Assembly (NCBI RefSeq): GCF_030445035.2
Contig: NC_080682.1
Coordinates: 34,454,770-34,518,769, forward strand
Length of the DNA: 64,000 nucleotides
Origin: Dasypus novemcinctus
Taxonomy: Eukaryota > Chordata > Mammalia > Cingulata > Dasypodidae
Direction of reading: 5' to 3'
In this document: positions 1 through 12,554 of the stretch, piece after piece
Layout: each line of letters opens with the position of its first letter
Numbering within the stretch: the first letter of the stretch is position 1
The notes under the pieces: generated by a model
What the model saw: only the letters and a program-made list of their open reading frames with translations
Told to the model about the DNA's origin: nothing
The model's database searches: none
Made by a program: the position numbers and the translations under genes

Positions 1-141
1 CAAATTTCTTTGTACCTTATGGATTTCTACATGTCATTATTGTGTATGTGAGCTACATCTCATATTATTGTGCTGAAATTACATGAATATTTTTTGAACT
101 TTTCCTTTCTCATAGTATTATAAAATTTTCTCTTTCTGCAG

Positions 142-170
142 GCCATACTGTTAAAAGCCACATCAGAAAG
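142..170 (+). other. Exon-like block between splice-like signals, copy 1
   Basis: A pyrimidine-rich run ending in CAG precedes this 29-base block, and GTAAAA follows it. The same acceptor-block-donor order is kept in three paralogous units (22790-22836, 34122-34160, 58328-58373). It is on the strand opposite to the OR genes. Block length varies (29, 47, 39, 46), so if it is an exon it is probably non-coding. The copies are homologous, so their agreement is not fully independent evidence. No transcript evidence is available from sequence alone. Confidence 0.3.
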
Positions 171-196
171 GTAAAAAATCTCCTACCCAAAAAACT

Positions 197-619
197 AGGG
201 AAGTAGACTTGGCCCAGTGGATAGGATGTCCGTCTACCACATGGGAGGTACGTGGTTCAAACCCCAGGCCTCCTTGACCCATGTGCAGCTGGCCCAGGCA
301 CAGTGCTGATGCACACAACAAGTGTGGTGCCAGGCAGGGGTGTCCCTGCATAGGGGATCCCCATGCACAAGGAGTGCGCCCCGTAAGGAGAGTTGCCCAG
401 TGCAAAAGAAAGTTCAGCCTGCCCAGGAATGGTGCCGCACACATGAATAACTGATGCAGCAAGATGATGCAACAAAAAGAAACAGATTCCCATGCCACTG
501 ACAACAATAGAAGTGGACAAAGAAGAACATGCAGCAAATGGACACAGAGATCAGACAACAGGGGGGTTGGGGGGGAAGGGAAGAGAAATAAATAAAAAAT
601 AAATCTTAAAAAAAAAACA
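197..619 (+). repeat. DAS-type SINE (tRNA-Ala-derived), forward
   Basis: The 5' head resembles a tRNA with a B-box-like GGTTCAAACCCC. The body is the long GC-rich DAS tail, and it ends in an A-rich tract with AAATAAAT units. The paralogous positions near 22870 and 34180 lack it, so it inserted after the units duplicated. Open frames on the opposite strand within it are SINE sequence, not genes. Confidence 0.92.
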
Positions 620-870
620 TTACATTACATTTATTTAGCATTTTTTATGTGCTTGAAATTGTCCTAAGTATTAGGCAAATCTTTACTCATTTTATCTTCT
701 TAAAAACTCACCAAGAGATCTGAAATATCATGCAAGTTTTAAATATTATATAAATTAATTATCGTAATAACTGAACATGAGATCATTTCTGTTTTATGCT
801 CACCTATCAAAATAGTTGACTGAGGTACAGACAGGTATAAATTGACCAAAGTCAAAATCATAGCATCATG
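620..870 (+). repeat. MIR SINE, degraded
   Basis: It has the MIR order: a 'tatgtgctt...' segment, then 'tttactcattttatcttctt', then 'actgaggtacagacaggta', and a late part resembling the 'aaagtcacacagc' core. Equivalent MIR sequence is present in the three other upstream units, so the MIR predates the tandem duplication. Confidence 0.65.
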
Positions 871-1430
871 TTGTTATATGACTCATGCTGAAGAGAAAAG
901 ACCTAGAGACAGTGCTGGAGCTGCATTTTCCCTAATGAATCTCCATTGTTGACAGCCATTAAATGGGTCCACCTCAAGAATATGTTCTAGGTTTTTTCTT
1001 CTTTATAATGTCAAACTAGACCATAGTGTTCAAACTTTGTGTATCTCTGTATGTATTCAAAGTCTTTTCAAGTTGTACATGAAAAAAAGTAGTTTCAAGA
1101 AAAGCAGTTATCATATGCTCAACGATCATATAGTGTGTTCCTAAAACAGATCTGCCAGAAAATACACCTGAAGTTGAAGAGACATTCTGGTTCTTCTTCC
1201 CACTCTCCCTTCCACAATTTACAAAAGAAATAAATACTTTCACCAACCTATGCTGTTCTAACCCCCAAGAGTAAAATTTTGTGGACCAAAACAAAGGGAT
1301 AACTTGGAATATTGTGCATGAGCTCTCTATAGTTTTTAATTCTTTAATTAAGTTTGCTTATCTTCATGGATAGGATTTTTTCCATTGTATGGTCTCATAT
1401 GTATTGCTTTTAAATCAAAGTATATTTGGA

Positions 1431-1789
1431 GTATCTTGACTTATTTGATGATATTAGTATTGATGAATTTATTATTTAATGATCCTATTTCTTCCATTTC
1501 TCAGCTTTTATCACATATTCTACTTCTATTGAAGGAAAGACCCATGATAGTCGAGAAAAAAAGACTGTCTAAAAATTTACTGATTTATTTTATCTTATAA
1601 AATAGAGAGTCTGGCAAGCAGGAAGACCTATACAATTTCTTTGGTCAAAATTAGAAGAGATATTAATACATACATTGAAAATTTTATTTGAATTGAGAAA
1701 TTGAGTCAGACTTTTGAAGGCAGAACATAATTCAGATTCTTAAGCATGTATTACAGTTTATATATCCATTCTCCAGTCAAAAGATTGTT
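1431..1789. other. AT-rich stretch, nothing recognised
   Basis: This stretch is AT-rich with no ORF of interest. It may be a diverged continuation of the copy-1 unit, but I cannot align it reliably. Confidence 0.4.
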
Positions 1790-2100
1790 TGCTCCCGGTT
1801 TAGGTGATGATGAATGCAGTGCCTATATAATTGTGCAAAAAAGACTTTTGCATGCACAAATGTATACATTTCACTTGGGTCATACCTAGAATGTGGAGTT
1901 TGGGTTTTATGGTAAGTTATTGTGTAACTTTAAAGTAAATTGCCAAACGTAATCTAAAGGGACTCTATCATCTAGCATTCATACCAGCATTGTTTAAAAA
2001 TTCTGCTTGCAGTACATTTTGCATTGTCATGTTATTGTTTATGTTAATGATTTTTTAAAAAATTGACTACTCTAATAGGTGTTTAGTTGTATCTTATTTT
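1790..2100 (-). repeat. Old L1 fragment, antisense
   Basis: On the plus strand this reads as diverged antisense L1. It carries the series 'tttgggttttatggtaagtta', 'aaattgccaaac' and 'ctctaataggtgtttagttgtatct', which recurs in the next L1 at about 2810-3020. Two copies of the same L1 segment in series indicate two separate insertions. Confidence 0.65.
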
Positions 2101-4995
2101 GTAATAATAAATTTTATTTTGGAGCGGTTTTAGGTTTGCAGAATAATTGTACAGAAAGTATGAATGGTTTCCATATACCCTGACATCCGCATAACTTACC
2201 TTATTATTTACTTCTTGCAATATGTTGTGCATTTGTTACCATTAATGAACCAACATTGACACATTATTAGTAATTAATATCTATAATTTACATTACTTTT
2301 CACTCTTCATATTGTATAGTTATAAGCATTTTGATAAATGCATAATTTCATATATATACCTTGATAGTATCATACAGAATAATTTCACTTCCCTAAAAAT
2401 GCCCTGTGCTTCATCTGTTCATCCCCCTCTACCACCTACCCCCCTGAAACCATGGCAACACTGATCTTTATCATTTTGTATAGCTTTGCCTTTTCCAGGT
2501 TGCCATATACTTGAAATCATAAAGTATGGTAGTTTTTCATACTGGCTTCTTTCTTTTGCCAATAAGCATTTAAGGTTCTCCCATTTTGTGTTTGGCTTTA
2601 TAGTTCATTTCATTTAATTGATAACTAATATTCTAAGGTAGACAAATGCCATGGTTTGTTTTCTCATTCACCTATTGAAAAACATCTTAGTTTCTTCCAG
2701 ATTTTGTCAATTATGAATAAAGTTTCTATAAACATTTGTGTACAGGGTTTTGTTTTTTGGTTTTTGGTCTTTTTTTTTTTTTTTTTTTGATTTAAGTTTT
2801 TAATTTCTTTGGGTAAATGCCTAGGTGTAGATTGCTGGATTATATGGTAAGTTATCTTTAGACTTGTAAGAAACTGTCAGACTGTATTCCAAAGTGGCTG
2901 TACCATATTCCATTCACACTAGTAATAAATGAGTTCCTGTTGCTTCCACATCCTTATCAGCATTTGGTGGTGTTGGTATTTGGGATTTCAGCCATTTCTA
3001 TTAGGCATATGGTGGTAATCTTGTTTTAATTTGCAATTCTATAGTGATATTTGATGTTCAGCTTCTTTTTATAGGCTAAGTTTGCCATCTTTATGTCTTC
3101 CTTGGTGAAGCCTCTATTCAAATTTTTTCCATTTGTAATTGGGTTGTTTATTTTATTATTTAGTTTTAGAGTTTTTTGTATATTTTTTATTCAAACTATT
3201 TGTCAGATAAGTGTTTTATAAATATTTTACTCCAATCTGAGACCTTTCTTTTCATTCCCTTAACATTGTCCTTTGCAGAGCAGAAACTTTAATTTTTAAT
3301 TAAGTCTGACTTAATTTTTACTCTTTCTTGGAACACATCCATGGGGTGGTATCTAAAAGTCATTGCCAAGTCCAGTGCCACCTAGATTTTCTCCAGTGTT
3401 ATTTTCTAGAAATTTGGTAGTTTTGTGCTTTATTTAGAGGTCTTTGATCCATTTTGAGTTTCTTTTTGTGAAAGGTGTGATAAGGTCTGTGTTAAGGTTC
3501 TTTGCTTCAGCAGCATGGTTGTAAGGACTATTGTATATTGTATATCCTCATTGAATTGACTTTTTAAAAAAGATTTATTTATTTTTATTTATCCTTCCCC
3601 CACTGTTTGCACTTGCTGTATGCTCTCTGTGTCCATTTATTGTGTACTCTCTGTGTCTGCTTGTCTTCTCTTTAGGAGACACTGAGAACTGAACACAGGA
3701 CCTCCTATGTGGGAGAGAGGCATTCAGTCTCTTGAGCCACCTCTGCTCCCTGCTTTGTTGTGTCTCTCATTGTGTTTCCTCTTTGTGTCTCCTTCTTGCA
3801 TTATCTTCTTGCGTCAGCCAGTCACACCAGCTCAATTTCTTGCTCATCTTCTCTAGGAGGCTCCAGGAACTGAACCAGGGACCTCCTATGTGGTAGGCAT
3901 GCTCCTAAATGCTAGAGCCACATCTGCTGCCTGACTTTGATCCTTTATCAAAGATCAATTGACTATATTTGTGTGGATCTATTTCTGTCTTCTGTATTCT
4001 AGTACATTAATGTATTGTCTATTTTATATAAATTCCTTGCTGCCTTTGCTCAATGTGTTGTAATATGTCTTGATATTTAGTAGTAATTGACCCCCAATAT
4101 TTGCCTATTCTGGATATTTTGCCTTTTTACCTAGACTTTAGAATGAATTTTTTTCAGTGTTCACAAACTAACTTGCTGGGATCTTGATCTGATTTGCATT
4201 GAATTTCATGTATCAAGTTGGAAAGAACTGACTTGTTAACAATATTGAGTTCTTATTCATCAGTATGGAATATACCACTCCATTTATTTAGATATTCCTT
4301 GATTTCTTTTACCAGGATTTTATAATTTGTTCTATAGTTCTTATATATTTTTTTGCTAAATTTCTAAGTATCAATTTTAAGCTAATGTAATGGTTTTATG
4401 TTTTAATTTCAAATGTCAATTGCTCATTGCTGGCATATAGAAAAGTAATTGACTTTTGCATAATGACTTTATATCATATATCTTTTCTATAGATCTTATT
4501 ATTTCAGGCAGGTTTTTTTTTTTGGCATTTCTTTGGGCTTTTCTACATAGGCAATTCTATCATCTGTGAAAAGAAGACAATTTTATTTAATTCCTTCCTT
4601 ATCTATATACCTTTATATGTCTTTTTTTTTTTGTCTTTTTTATTAGCCAGGATGTCCAGTATGATTTTGAATAGGAGTGGTGAATCGAGACAGCCTCATT
4701 TTTTCTGAATCTTAGTGAAATCACCTAGTTTCTCATTATTAAACAAGGTGTTTGCTGTAATTTTTTGCATATGTTCTTTATCAAGTTGAAGAAGTCCCCC
4801 TATTCCTAATCTGCCAGGAGTTTTATCATGAAAATGTGTTAGATTTTGTTAATTTGTTAATCTATTGATATGAGTATATTCCTTTTTTTTCTTCTAGCCT
4901 GTTGATATGATAAGGGGCATTAGTTGATTTTTTAAAATTGAAAATAGCCATGCATACCTGAAATAAATCCCATCTTGATCATGATTTGTAATTCC
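2101..4995 (-). repeat. L1 LINE, 3' UTR and ORF2 part, antisense
   Basis: The run from 'ggttttaggtttgcagaataattg' onward is the reverse complement of a mammalian L1. The 3' UTR-like end is at the left and ORF2 interior at the right, with antisense phrases such as 'gttgactgaatt...gaactgac', 'aatattgagttctta' and 'cctgttgatatgat'. It is 5'-truncated near 4995 and carries many indels, so it is an old, dead copy. A DAS SINE interrupts it at about 3567-3933. Confidence 0.88.
3567..3933 (-). repeat. DAS-type SINE, reverse, inside L1
   Basis: It starts with the reverse A-tail 'aaaaaagatttatttattt' and shows the 'tctgtgtcc' and 'ggacctcctatgtgg' phrases twice, consistent with a diverged form having two tRNA-like parts. 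A short repeat (about 7 bases, 'tgacttt') flanks it. The L1 reads through on both sides, so it is nested. Confidence 0.85.
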
Positions 4996-5019
4996 TAATA
5001 TACACTGTTGGGTTCAACG

Positions 5020-6355
5020 ACAGCAAAGTAATAATAATAATAACTGGGCCCAAGAGAGTCTAACTCTCAAGCTAGTCAAAACTGATCTTTCAGCAACTTT
5101 TCAATTTCAGTTCAGTCATTTCTACCAAGTAGGTCCAAGCGGTGAGATTTTTTTTTTCCCTAAGCTTTTTCCATTGGTAATCTTTGGTTGTATATGCCTA
5201 ACCTCTTTCTTTCTTTTCAAGAGAGTAGTTTTCCCTGCAACCTAAATTTGCTGCTGGATCTAGAAAGAATTTTGGGGTTTCTCTTTTCTTTCTTTCATTT
5301 TTTTTTTTCATTTTTCACTTCTATTTGTTGTTATTAACAGAGGGGATGATGACTTCTAAGTACCTTACATGTCACACATTCTTATTGTTGTACTGGTTTT
5401 TGTTTTGTTTTTGTGAGGTGGGGATAAACACTTTCCGTAGTTTTGTCTCCAAGAACCTAGCCCAGTTTTCACTGTGAAGACCAGAGAAAATCCCCTTCTG
5501 CTTGTACGAGGGGGATGAAAAATGTAACTGTTTTTAAATACAGTCAGAGCAGTCTGTTCTCTTTCTCAAAGGAGTGCCCTCACCATAAACAATTTTACCA
5601 GAAACCAAAAAATTTAGGTTTTATCAGAACCTCCCAACCTTAGGAAAGAGCAATACAGATATTGAGCCCATTCTAACCTCTAAGGAATGAGAAGAGAATT
5701 ATCCAATTACAATTCCTTTTAGCATTCTTGAAAAAAAAAGATGTACAATATCTCTGAAGATCACTTTCTGAAGACAAAGACTCACTAAAAGACTGAGACC
5801 AAATCACAGGGATATAAATAATTTCCTTCCCTTCCCCTGCACTTTACCACAACAGTAATAAGATCAGAGGATTACAATGGAAAGAAATACAAGGTTCAGA
5901 TGTTAGAGAAGGAGTCTCCAAGAAAGAAAACCAAAAGACATGAGGGAGACAAAAATAACATCAGAGGAAAGTTTAGGCTCTAACACAGCTAAAACAAACA
6001 TTAAAATCAGCCTAACTCTTGGGCAAATTAATAAAAGTGCACACTAAAGGCCTATACACCTCAATCACCCCCTTTACCTGATACATTATCTAGATTATAT
6101 TCTAAAGGTACTCTAATGGATATTATAATGCATTCTACAAGGCAGAAAACAGTTGGAAGAGGCAAAAAAAGCATTAAAATCAGATTCAGAAATGGCAGAG
6201 ATTTTAGAATTCTCACACCAAGAATGTAAAATAATTATTGTTTCTATGTTAAGAGTTTTAATGGAAGAAGTGGACAACATGAAAGCATATATAGGTCACA
6301 TAATCAAGGAGACAAAAACTCAAAGAAAGAATTAAATTGAAATACTGTAAATCAG
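5020..6355 (+). repeat. HAL1 LINE, 5' UTR and start of ORF1
   Basis: This matches my memory of the HAL1 ('half-L1') consensus almost phrase by phrase. It has the 5' UTR with 'gtgaggtggggataaacactttcc', the 'ccagagaaaatccccttctgc' region and 'aaatcacagggatataaat', then an ORF1 start. The 60-residue frame at 6153-6335 (begins MEEAKKALKSDSEMAEILE) is the ORF1 N-terminal coiled-coil part. HAL1 elements encode only ORF1 and rely on L1 for retrotransposition. The element resumes at 12990, so 6.6 kb of later insertions split it. It is inactive. Confidence 0.8.
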
Positions 6356-6379
6356 AACCAATATAGGAGAACTGTATGA

Positions 6380-7372
6380 AGGTGGTGACTGACTAGCAGA
6401 CATAGCTGAATGCTTTCACATAAACAATGGGGAAAGAGGCAAAAGCTGTCCAAGGGACCTACTTTGGGGGTCAGCAGACCAGGACAGTGCTACACAACTC
6501 CCACATGGGTGAGGGACAGAGAGACAAAGAAGCAGAAGGGACAAACTTGCATTATCAAGCCCCTTGTGGTGGCCAAGAAGGATTCCCCTCCCCCAACCAA
6601 AATATTAAGCTGAGATAAAATACCTGGTTCTCTGCAGCCAACTGAACAGCACAGACATCTTCTTCCCTGTTAGCTGTTTCAAGGGAAAATGGAGAGGAGT
6701 TAAGGGTGTTTTTCTTCAGCGATTTCAGACAGTGAAGCCAACTGTGAATCTCTTATCTGAAGATTCAACATGGGAGTATAGAAAAGCGGAGACTGAAACT
6801 CTCTGCTGACAGGTGCACTGACTAGTGCCATCTGCTGTCCATTATGGAAATTGCATGGATAAAAACTGCACTTTCTTTATGCAACCCAGGGGCAAAAATC
6901 TGCACCTTACTAGTTAGTGCCTGGCTATTTTGAAAATTTAAGCTGAGTAATTTTAAAGACTGAGAATAATTTGAACCAAATATCCAAGTGGGGGAAAAAA
7001 AACAATAGCAAGAGAGAATTAGCCATCAGAGAAGATTTACCAACATAATCAAATGCCTAGACATCAGCAAAAAATTATGAGCCATAATAGGAAATAAGAG
7101 ATGGCCCAGCCAAAAGAATAAGCCAAATATCCTGAAGAGATACAATATTTAATACAATTAATGATAATCACACAACTCTCCTAAATCACTTCAAATAATT
7201 TAAAGAAAATATGACTAAAGAAATAAAGTACATGAAGAAGACACTGGGAGAGCATAAAGAGCATAACAGACCTTATGGGAATGAAAGACATCATGGATAA
7301 AATTTAAAATACATTAGCACCACACAAGAGTATATTTGAATTGTTTGAAGACAGAAAAATGAGAAAGTGGGA
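6380..7372 (+). repeat. L1 5' UTR and ORF1 start, inserted in HAL1
   Basis: The left part (6400-6950) looks like an L1 5' UTR, with GC-richer text than its surroundings. From about 7000 it has ORF1-like sequence ('agatggcccagccaaaagaata', 'gactaaagaaataaagtacatgaag', 'ttatgggaatgaaagacatcatgg'). It is cut by an LTR element at 7373. An L1 ORF2 endonuclease fragment on the far side (11495-11700) is probably the same element, with the part between lost. Confidence 0.6.
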
Positions 7373-10300
7373 TGATTTACAGGCTTCAACTTCCTGATAT
7401 AGATTATAAATCCCCAGGTTTACTTTCATAGCCACATGGCAGAGGAAAAACAGTGAGAGCGGTGTACAGAGGGCAGAAACAGGGGTCCACAGGTGAGAGA
7501 GAGCATAGAAGAGAGCTTAGACCCTGTGCCTACCTTTTTGAACTGTTGTTTATCCCACCCCTTCGCTAATGGTGGGAGAAGAGTTCCAGTTGTTTACCAT
7601 TTTGATTGCTTATTTCTCCTATCACTCTCCCATGAAGGCTCAATGATAAAGTCTTTGGGGACTATCTGGGGCTTCTCCTGGCTTCTGGGGGAAGTCTTCT
7701 TCCTAAAGGCAGAATCTAGGGGAGGTTCTTCCAGCAGCCATCTTGGAGCTATTGATGTACATGTGGACTTCTTGCCAGTTCCCAGATCCATCTATTGATT
7801 CCCTGTCTTACTAGCCTGCTTCATTTCCCCTCAGAGAGTTTACACCCTTATTCTTAAAAAGATGCTGAAAGGAGATGGTCATTCTTCTGTAGCTACTTCT
7901 TGCTGGTTAAGGGCAGTGGCCCTATTTGACAAAGTGTAAAACCCTCCTGTTATTCTATCTCGGTTGAGAAAGATGGATCTGGCATCCTGGGCAAAGCAGA
8001 TGAAGTCCTCATATGGCTAACAAGATGTTGATTCTGGAAGATATAAATTTAATTAGAATTTTGAGAATATATGGTCCCACCAAGAAGACACTGGGACACA
8101 GAAGTAGAAAAGACCAGGTGCCTGAAAGGCTGCATTTTCCCAAAGTTGATGGGAAAGACTATTATTCTTTCAGTTCAATGGGAAGAGTCATTGCTTTTAG
8201 TTAAGTTAAAGGAAATGTAAAGAGGTAAGGTTTTTTAAAGGGGTCTTTGTTTTGCCCTCCCTCTAGCAGTAAGCATTTGGACCAGAGTTAGAGGAACAGC
8301 TGACTTTGGCATAGCCACTACTTAGTTCTATTTCTTGAAGAGGTATTTCAGGCTGTCCAATAACTGACATTTATGCATCCCATCAGTGCCTCTGGTGAGG
8401 TGGCACTTTCTTGGACAGCTGGCTTCACTCCAGATTAGTGCACCAATAGAAATTTCTTTAACTGTAATAATTGTGGGAGTTTAGAACTACAGAATAAGTT
8501 CCTTACATTTTCACTTTGAGAGTGAGGCTTGTTTTCTTGCTGGGTTTTGAAATAACCATAAGCAAAGGCAAGGGACAAGGCTAGGCTTGAAGTGAGTATA
8601 AATGCAGGTAAGTTCAGTTTTAAGGCTTATACTTACCATAGTAGGTTTAGGCTAAATCTACTCAATTAAATTTTCAGTTATTATCCTTCTGTTTTATTAT
8701 ATAAAGTCATCTATAAATGATCTTAACTATTAGTTACTGTTTCTAGGAAGTTTTTACTTTAAGGTGAACCAGGTACTTTAACTGATGAAGCCACGAGAAT
8801 TTTATTAGTAACAAATTTGGGAAATGTCTCTCCTTTTCTAGCATCTGAATAAACTCCACTTTGATATATGCATTAAATTCACTCACAAAACTGCACTGAC
8901 ATTTAAGACTCATTTTTTAGGTTACCTTTCACCATTATTCAATTTGTAACAGGTAAGCCCCAAATCTGATTTCCTAGGCAAAAGCAAACTGACAAAATTC
9001 AACACAGATTTCAAAGTTGAACACAAAGTTAAACACAGATTAAAACAGAAGAGAAAATTTTATACCTTAGCATTTGTAGGAGCTCTTTGATTTTAGTTGG
9101 TGACACATGGTGTTTCTTATTTTCCAGGAAAGTTTTAGTAACTGGTCTGGATCTTGATCTCAATTCACACCTTTTATAGGCACAGCTGAGTTTCAACTGA
9201 GAAGATTGTTTCTAAAAGGGACTTATTCAAAGTTTGAGGTTTATTTCCTCATTTCTTTAAGGCAGCTCAACATGAGGTTTCTGGGCCTCAGATCTATTTG
9301 TTCTTTTTCTTACGCTGGCTTAACTAGAATTCAGAATTTCATACAGAGGCTGCTCTTGCCTATACTGTTGCCATGTAGACCATCAATAGGCAGAATTTCC
9401 TGATTCCTGAGAAGAGACTCCTATGGGGAGTTTGCTGGTATGCTAGAGGCTATGACCCTTATTCTAGGAAGAATGAAGAAGCACCTTTTAGTTGACTGAC
9501 TTGGCATCCCAGAGTCCTAGTCTGACTAAAATGTTCACCACTCCACATAATATGGAATTGATGCTCTGTCCCAGCTTCCTGAGAATTTCAATTTTCAGAG
9601 CCTTCCTGGCCCACAAGCATTCTTATGGGTGACCTAGTTTTTGGGGAATATTCGATTCTGGATATCAGTTTAATATGCCCAAACTGAATTGGTGGGAGAG
9701 TGAGCAGTAGCCCCAAACCAAAGTGCCTTAGATGTCTGTCTCAGGGGATATTTGGCTGCTCTCTGAATAGATGTGCTCAAAGAATGAGGGTCATTCCAAC
9801 TGCACTGTTACCCAAACAGAAGTTCCAGTGTTAAATCTCAGGAAATGTTTGGCTGCTCTCTGAATTTAAGTGCCCAAGGCTTCAAAAGTCTTGGGGGACA
9901 TTCAGAGTTACTTCTCTGGTTCCTGCCACCCTGGGAATCAGAGATCTTGATGCTGGGCATTTCCCAGGGCTGCCTGGACTTGGGAGACAGATCAAATAGA
10001 TCAGATGCCATCCAAGCCAAATACTGCTCCCTCCTCAGAGAAAGGACAGAAAGCGTCTTCCTCCTATCCTTTCAGAAGTTATTGAACCAGTCTTAGTTTT
10101 ATGCCTTTACTGTCTAATAGTTTCTCAATTAAACCAGTCATCAAAAGGCCATTACATGATTAATAATCAATTGGTCTAGCTAACAGGCTTTGGGACACTG
10201 AGGCAATAGCTTTCTTGCTAGCAAAGGTCTTTTCCCAGTTTCACAGTTTTTTTCAAGATATTTCAAAGCATTATAACACAAACCTGTAAAGATAGATTCA

Positions 10301-11494
10301 GTAGCAAGAAGTAGGAAGATAAAAACATGGGTAAAAGTTAATTATGCAAAGGCATCCTGGCCTGTGATACCCCATGGCATCCATTTTCACTCTGCCTGCT
10401 GCCTTCCCACTTCATCCCTCAGGTAGCTGTGTGTGGTCAGAAAGGAAAGCTGCTTGCAAAGGTGTGGACCCACTGGGAGGGGTAAGCCCCTGGGGCTTTC
10501 TGCCATTGCTGTGCTGCCTCTGAGCAGAGAGGACTGGACAAAGCACTAGCAGGCAGGCCCAAGGGCAAAGACCCCAGCTGCTAAATGGCTTGAAAAAGAA
10601 GGTTTGCAGGGCCTGGTATTCTGCCAAGGAATCTCTGTTTTGGTAGGACTGTGATTTGAGCCACTTTCCTATCACCCAGCCATCCTGGCTGGGGTCAGAT
10701 ATCACAAGTCTGGGCACACAGTGTGGATGCAGAGAATCCCTATTCCCTGGCTCCTTCCCTCATGGGATTACAACCTGTGGGGGCTTGTAGGTGAGACTAT
10801 TTAAAATGGAGAACCAAAAAAAGGTATTAAGCAAGCTGTAAGCCATAGTTTCACTCACCAATAAACTCCTGACTGGCTTACCAAATATGTTACCAGATTT
10901 TGTCTAGGTTCTTGATTATGCTGCAGAAATGAATTTCAAGATCATGTCAAATGAGGTAGGCATTAATTTATTCAGGTAGGGAGGGATTAGAAACAGGAGA
11001 AAATAACAGGTCATGGGTTCCAGACAGAGAGGAAGGGGCTGAAAAGTGATAAAGCAGTCTGATTTACAGACTATAATTTCCCATTATAGATTATAAATCC
11101 TCAGGTTTACTTGCATGGCTACAGGGCAGAGGAAAAATGGTGAAAGCAGTGCACAGAGGGCAGAAACAGGGGTCCACAAGCAAAGGAGTTCAGGAGAGAG
11201 ATTAGATCCTGTGCTATTGATTATCCCACCCCTTTCCTTATGGCAGGGGAGGAGTTCCAGCTGTTTACTGTTTTGATTGATTATCTATCTCATCGATCTC
11301 CCATGAGGGCTCAATGATAAAGTCTTTTGGGAATATCCCTGGCTTCTCCTGGCTTCCAGAGGAAGTTTTCTTCTGAGTGACAGAATCCTGGGGAGGTTCT
11401 TCCAGCAGTCATCTTGAGGTTATTGATGTCTGCGTGAACTTCTTGCCAGGTTCCAGATCTGTCTACTGATTCCCTATCGTACTAGCCTGCTTCA
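7373..11494 (-). mobile_element. Old LTR element with two LTRs, family uncertain
   Basis: Two direct repeats of about 435-450 bases bound it: 7373-7823 and 11060-11494. Read on the minus strand each LTR begins TGAAGCAGG and ends in CA. A purine-rich GAGGGGAAA lies just inside the left LTR on the minus strand, as expected of a polypurine tract, which sets the orientation. The internal 3.2 kb shows no recognisable gag, pol or env, so it is a broken or non-autonomous fossil. By eye the LTRs differ at roughly 15% of positions, which suggests an age of tens of millions of years. I could not see a convincing target duplication or primer binding site. Confidence 0.65.
11060..11494 (-). repeat. Right-hand (5') LTR of the 7373-11494 element
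   Basis: It is the direct repeat of 7373-7823. Both copies contain 'cagaggaaaaa', 'gtgcacagagggcagaaacagg' or its close variant, 'ctcaatgataaagtcttt' and the shared end 'actagcctgcttca'. Confidence 0.75.
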
Positions 11495-11700
11495 GAATGG
11501 ATAAAAAAAATGAGGCATCTATATGTTGTTACAAGAGAACCACCTCAGACATAAGGACTCAGCCAGTTTAAAAGTAAAAGTTTGGAAAAAAAGGTATTCC
11601 AAGCAAATAGTAACCAATAAAGGGCTGGGATAGACAAGATAAGTGTAAAATAACATTAACAAATTGTTCCTGTGATCATTATTCCCATTTTTTTTCATAT
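11495..11700 (+). repeat. L1 ORF2 endonuclease fragment
   Basis: The translation around 11560-11640 is a damaged match to the L1 endonuclease region that reads RLKVKGWKKIFHAN-NQKRAGVAIL in related L1s. It lies directly against the LTR element and probably continues the L1 at 6380-7372. Confidence 0.55.
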
Positions 11701-12554
11701 AAAATAAACAATTGGTTTTAATTGAGAAGGGCTGGAGAAGAGATATATTTTGGCCCTTAATTTTTCTTTAACCATTTCTTATTCATATTCTTTAAATGAA
11801 ATAATCTATCTGAATCAATAATGATTTAGCTTGACTATGGTTAAATAAGAGTTTGAATTTTTATTGGCAAATTGTTATCTGATGTAATTCATTCCTATAA
11901 AAGATATGGAGAATTCAGAAATAGTAATTTGATTATCTATAAAGAATTATGGCCTAAATGGAAATTAAATAACTAAACCAATAATTCATTTCATTCTTAG
12001 AGAGTATTATGTCCAATAGTTAAAGCTATAATACAAAAATCAGAATTATGTTATATTTAATTCCTATTATATTTGAATTATTACTTGTTGACCAGCTCGG
12101 CAATAGGTCTGCATGAAGGGAAGGCAACAAAGAACTGAAGAAATAAAAGGACAGAAAAAAAGACACAAGAGAGGAAACAAAGATGGGACCAGGGGACTTC
12201 ACAGCTTTGAAACAGAGAGCATCAACCCTGGTTTCCACATTGTATTTATGTAAAAGCTAATGAGCAACTGTTTGCTATGAGAAGCAAATTGCAACATTTT
12301 CTACAATAGCAGGAAGCAACTTAGAACATCTTGTACAATAACAAGAAGCAACTTGCAACATATACAATAAGGTAATTTGCAAAACAGGAAGCAACAAATA
12401 GGTAAACTAGTTTCCCACAACAATTATTTACATTTCTAAATGTTTGTTGCTATGCTTCTATAGTGTATAATTGATTATGTTAAATGTAACCTTACCTTGC
12501 ACTTTTAAAATTTTTTATTTTTCTATTTATTTCACAATTTTACAACAAGGGATT
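11701..12554. other. AT-rich stretch, no gene
   Basis: No gene is supported. Between 12260 and 12420 the phrase 'aagcaacttgcaaca' and its variants recur several times in a loose tandem pattern. The rest is AT-rich and may be L1 3' UTR too diverged to assign. Confidence 0.4.

Larger units (their letters stand above)
1..1430 (-). repeat. OR5L upstream duplication unit, copy 1 (partial)
   Basis: This stretch aligns by eye, allowing for a SINE insertion, with 22640-23680 and 33980-35010 and more distantly with 58200-58820. Shared landmarks in order are a pyrimidine tract ending in CAG, a short exon-like block, an old MIR, and an AT-rich block around the phrase 'ttggaatattg'. In copies 2 and 3 the exon-like block lies about 1.62-1.66 kb upstream of an OR5L start once the young L1 of copy 2 is removed. 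The matching OR5L of this copy should therefore start about 1.5 kb left of the window. The strand given is that of the ORs. No coding sequence is visible here. The homology fades after about 1430. Confidence 0.7.

Noticed and set aside
163-558. 131-aa minus-strand ORF
   Set aside because: It lies wholly in a DAS SINE, and similar frames recur in the SINE copies at 24284, 30418 and 36898.
6153-6335. 60-aa coiled-coil ORF as a host gene
   Set aside because: It matches the HAL1 ORF1 N-terminus with HAL1 5' UTR directly upstream.
10412-10717. 101-aa minus-strand ORF
   Set aside because: It is inside the old LTR element, has no viral or host domain I recognise, and is short enough to be chance in locally GC-richer DNA.
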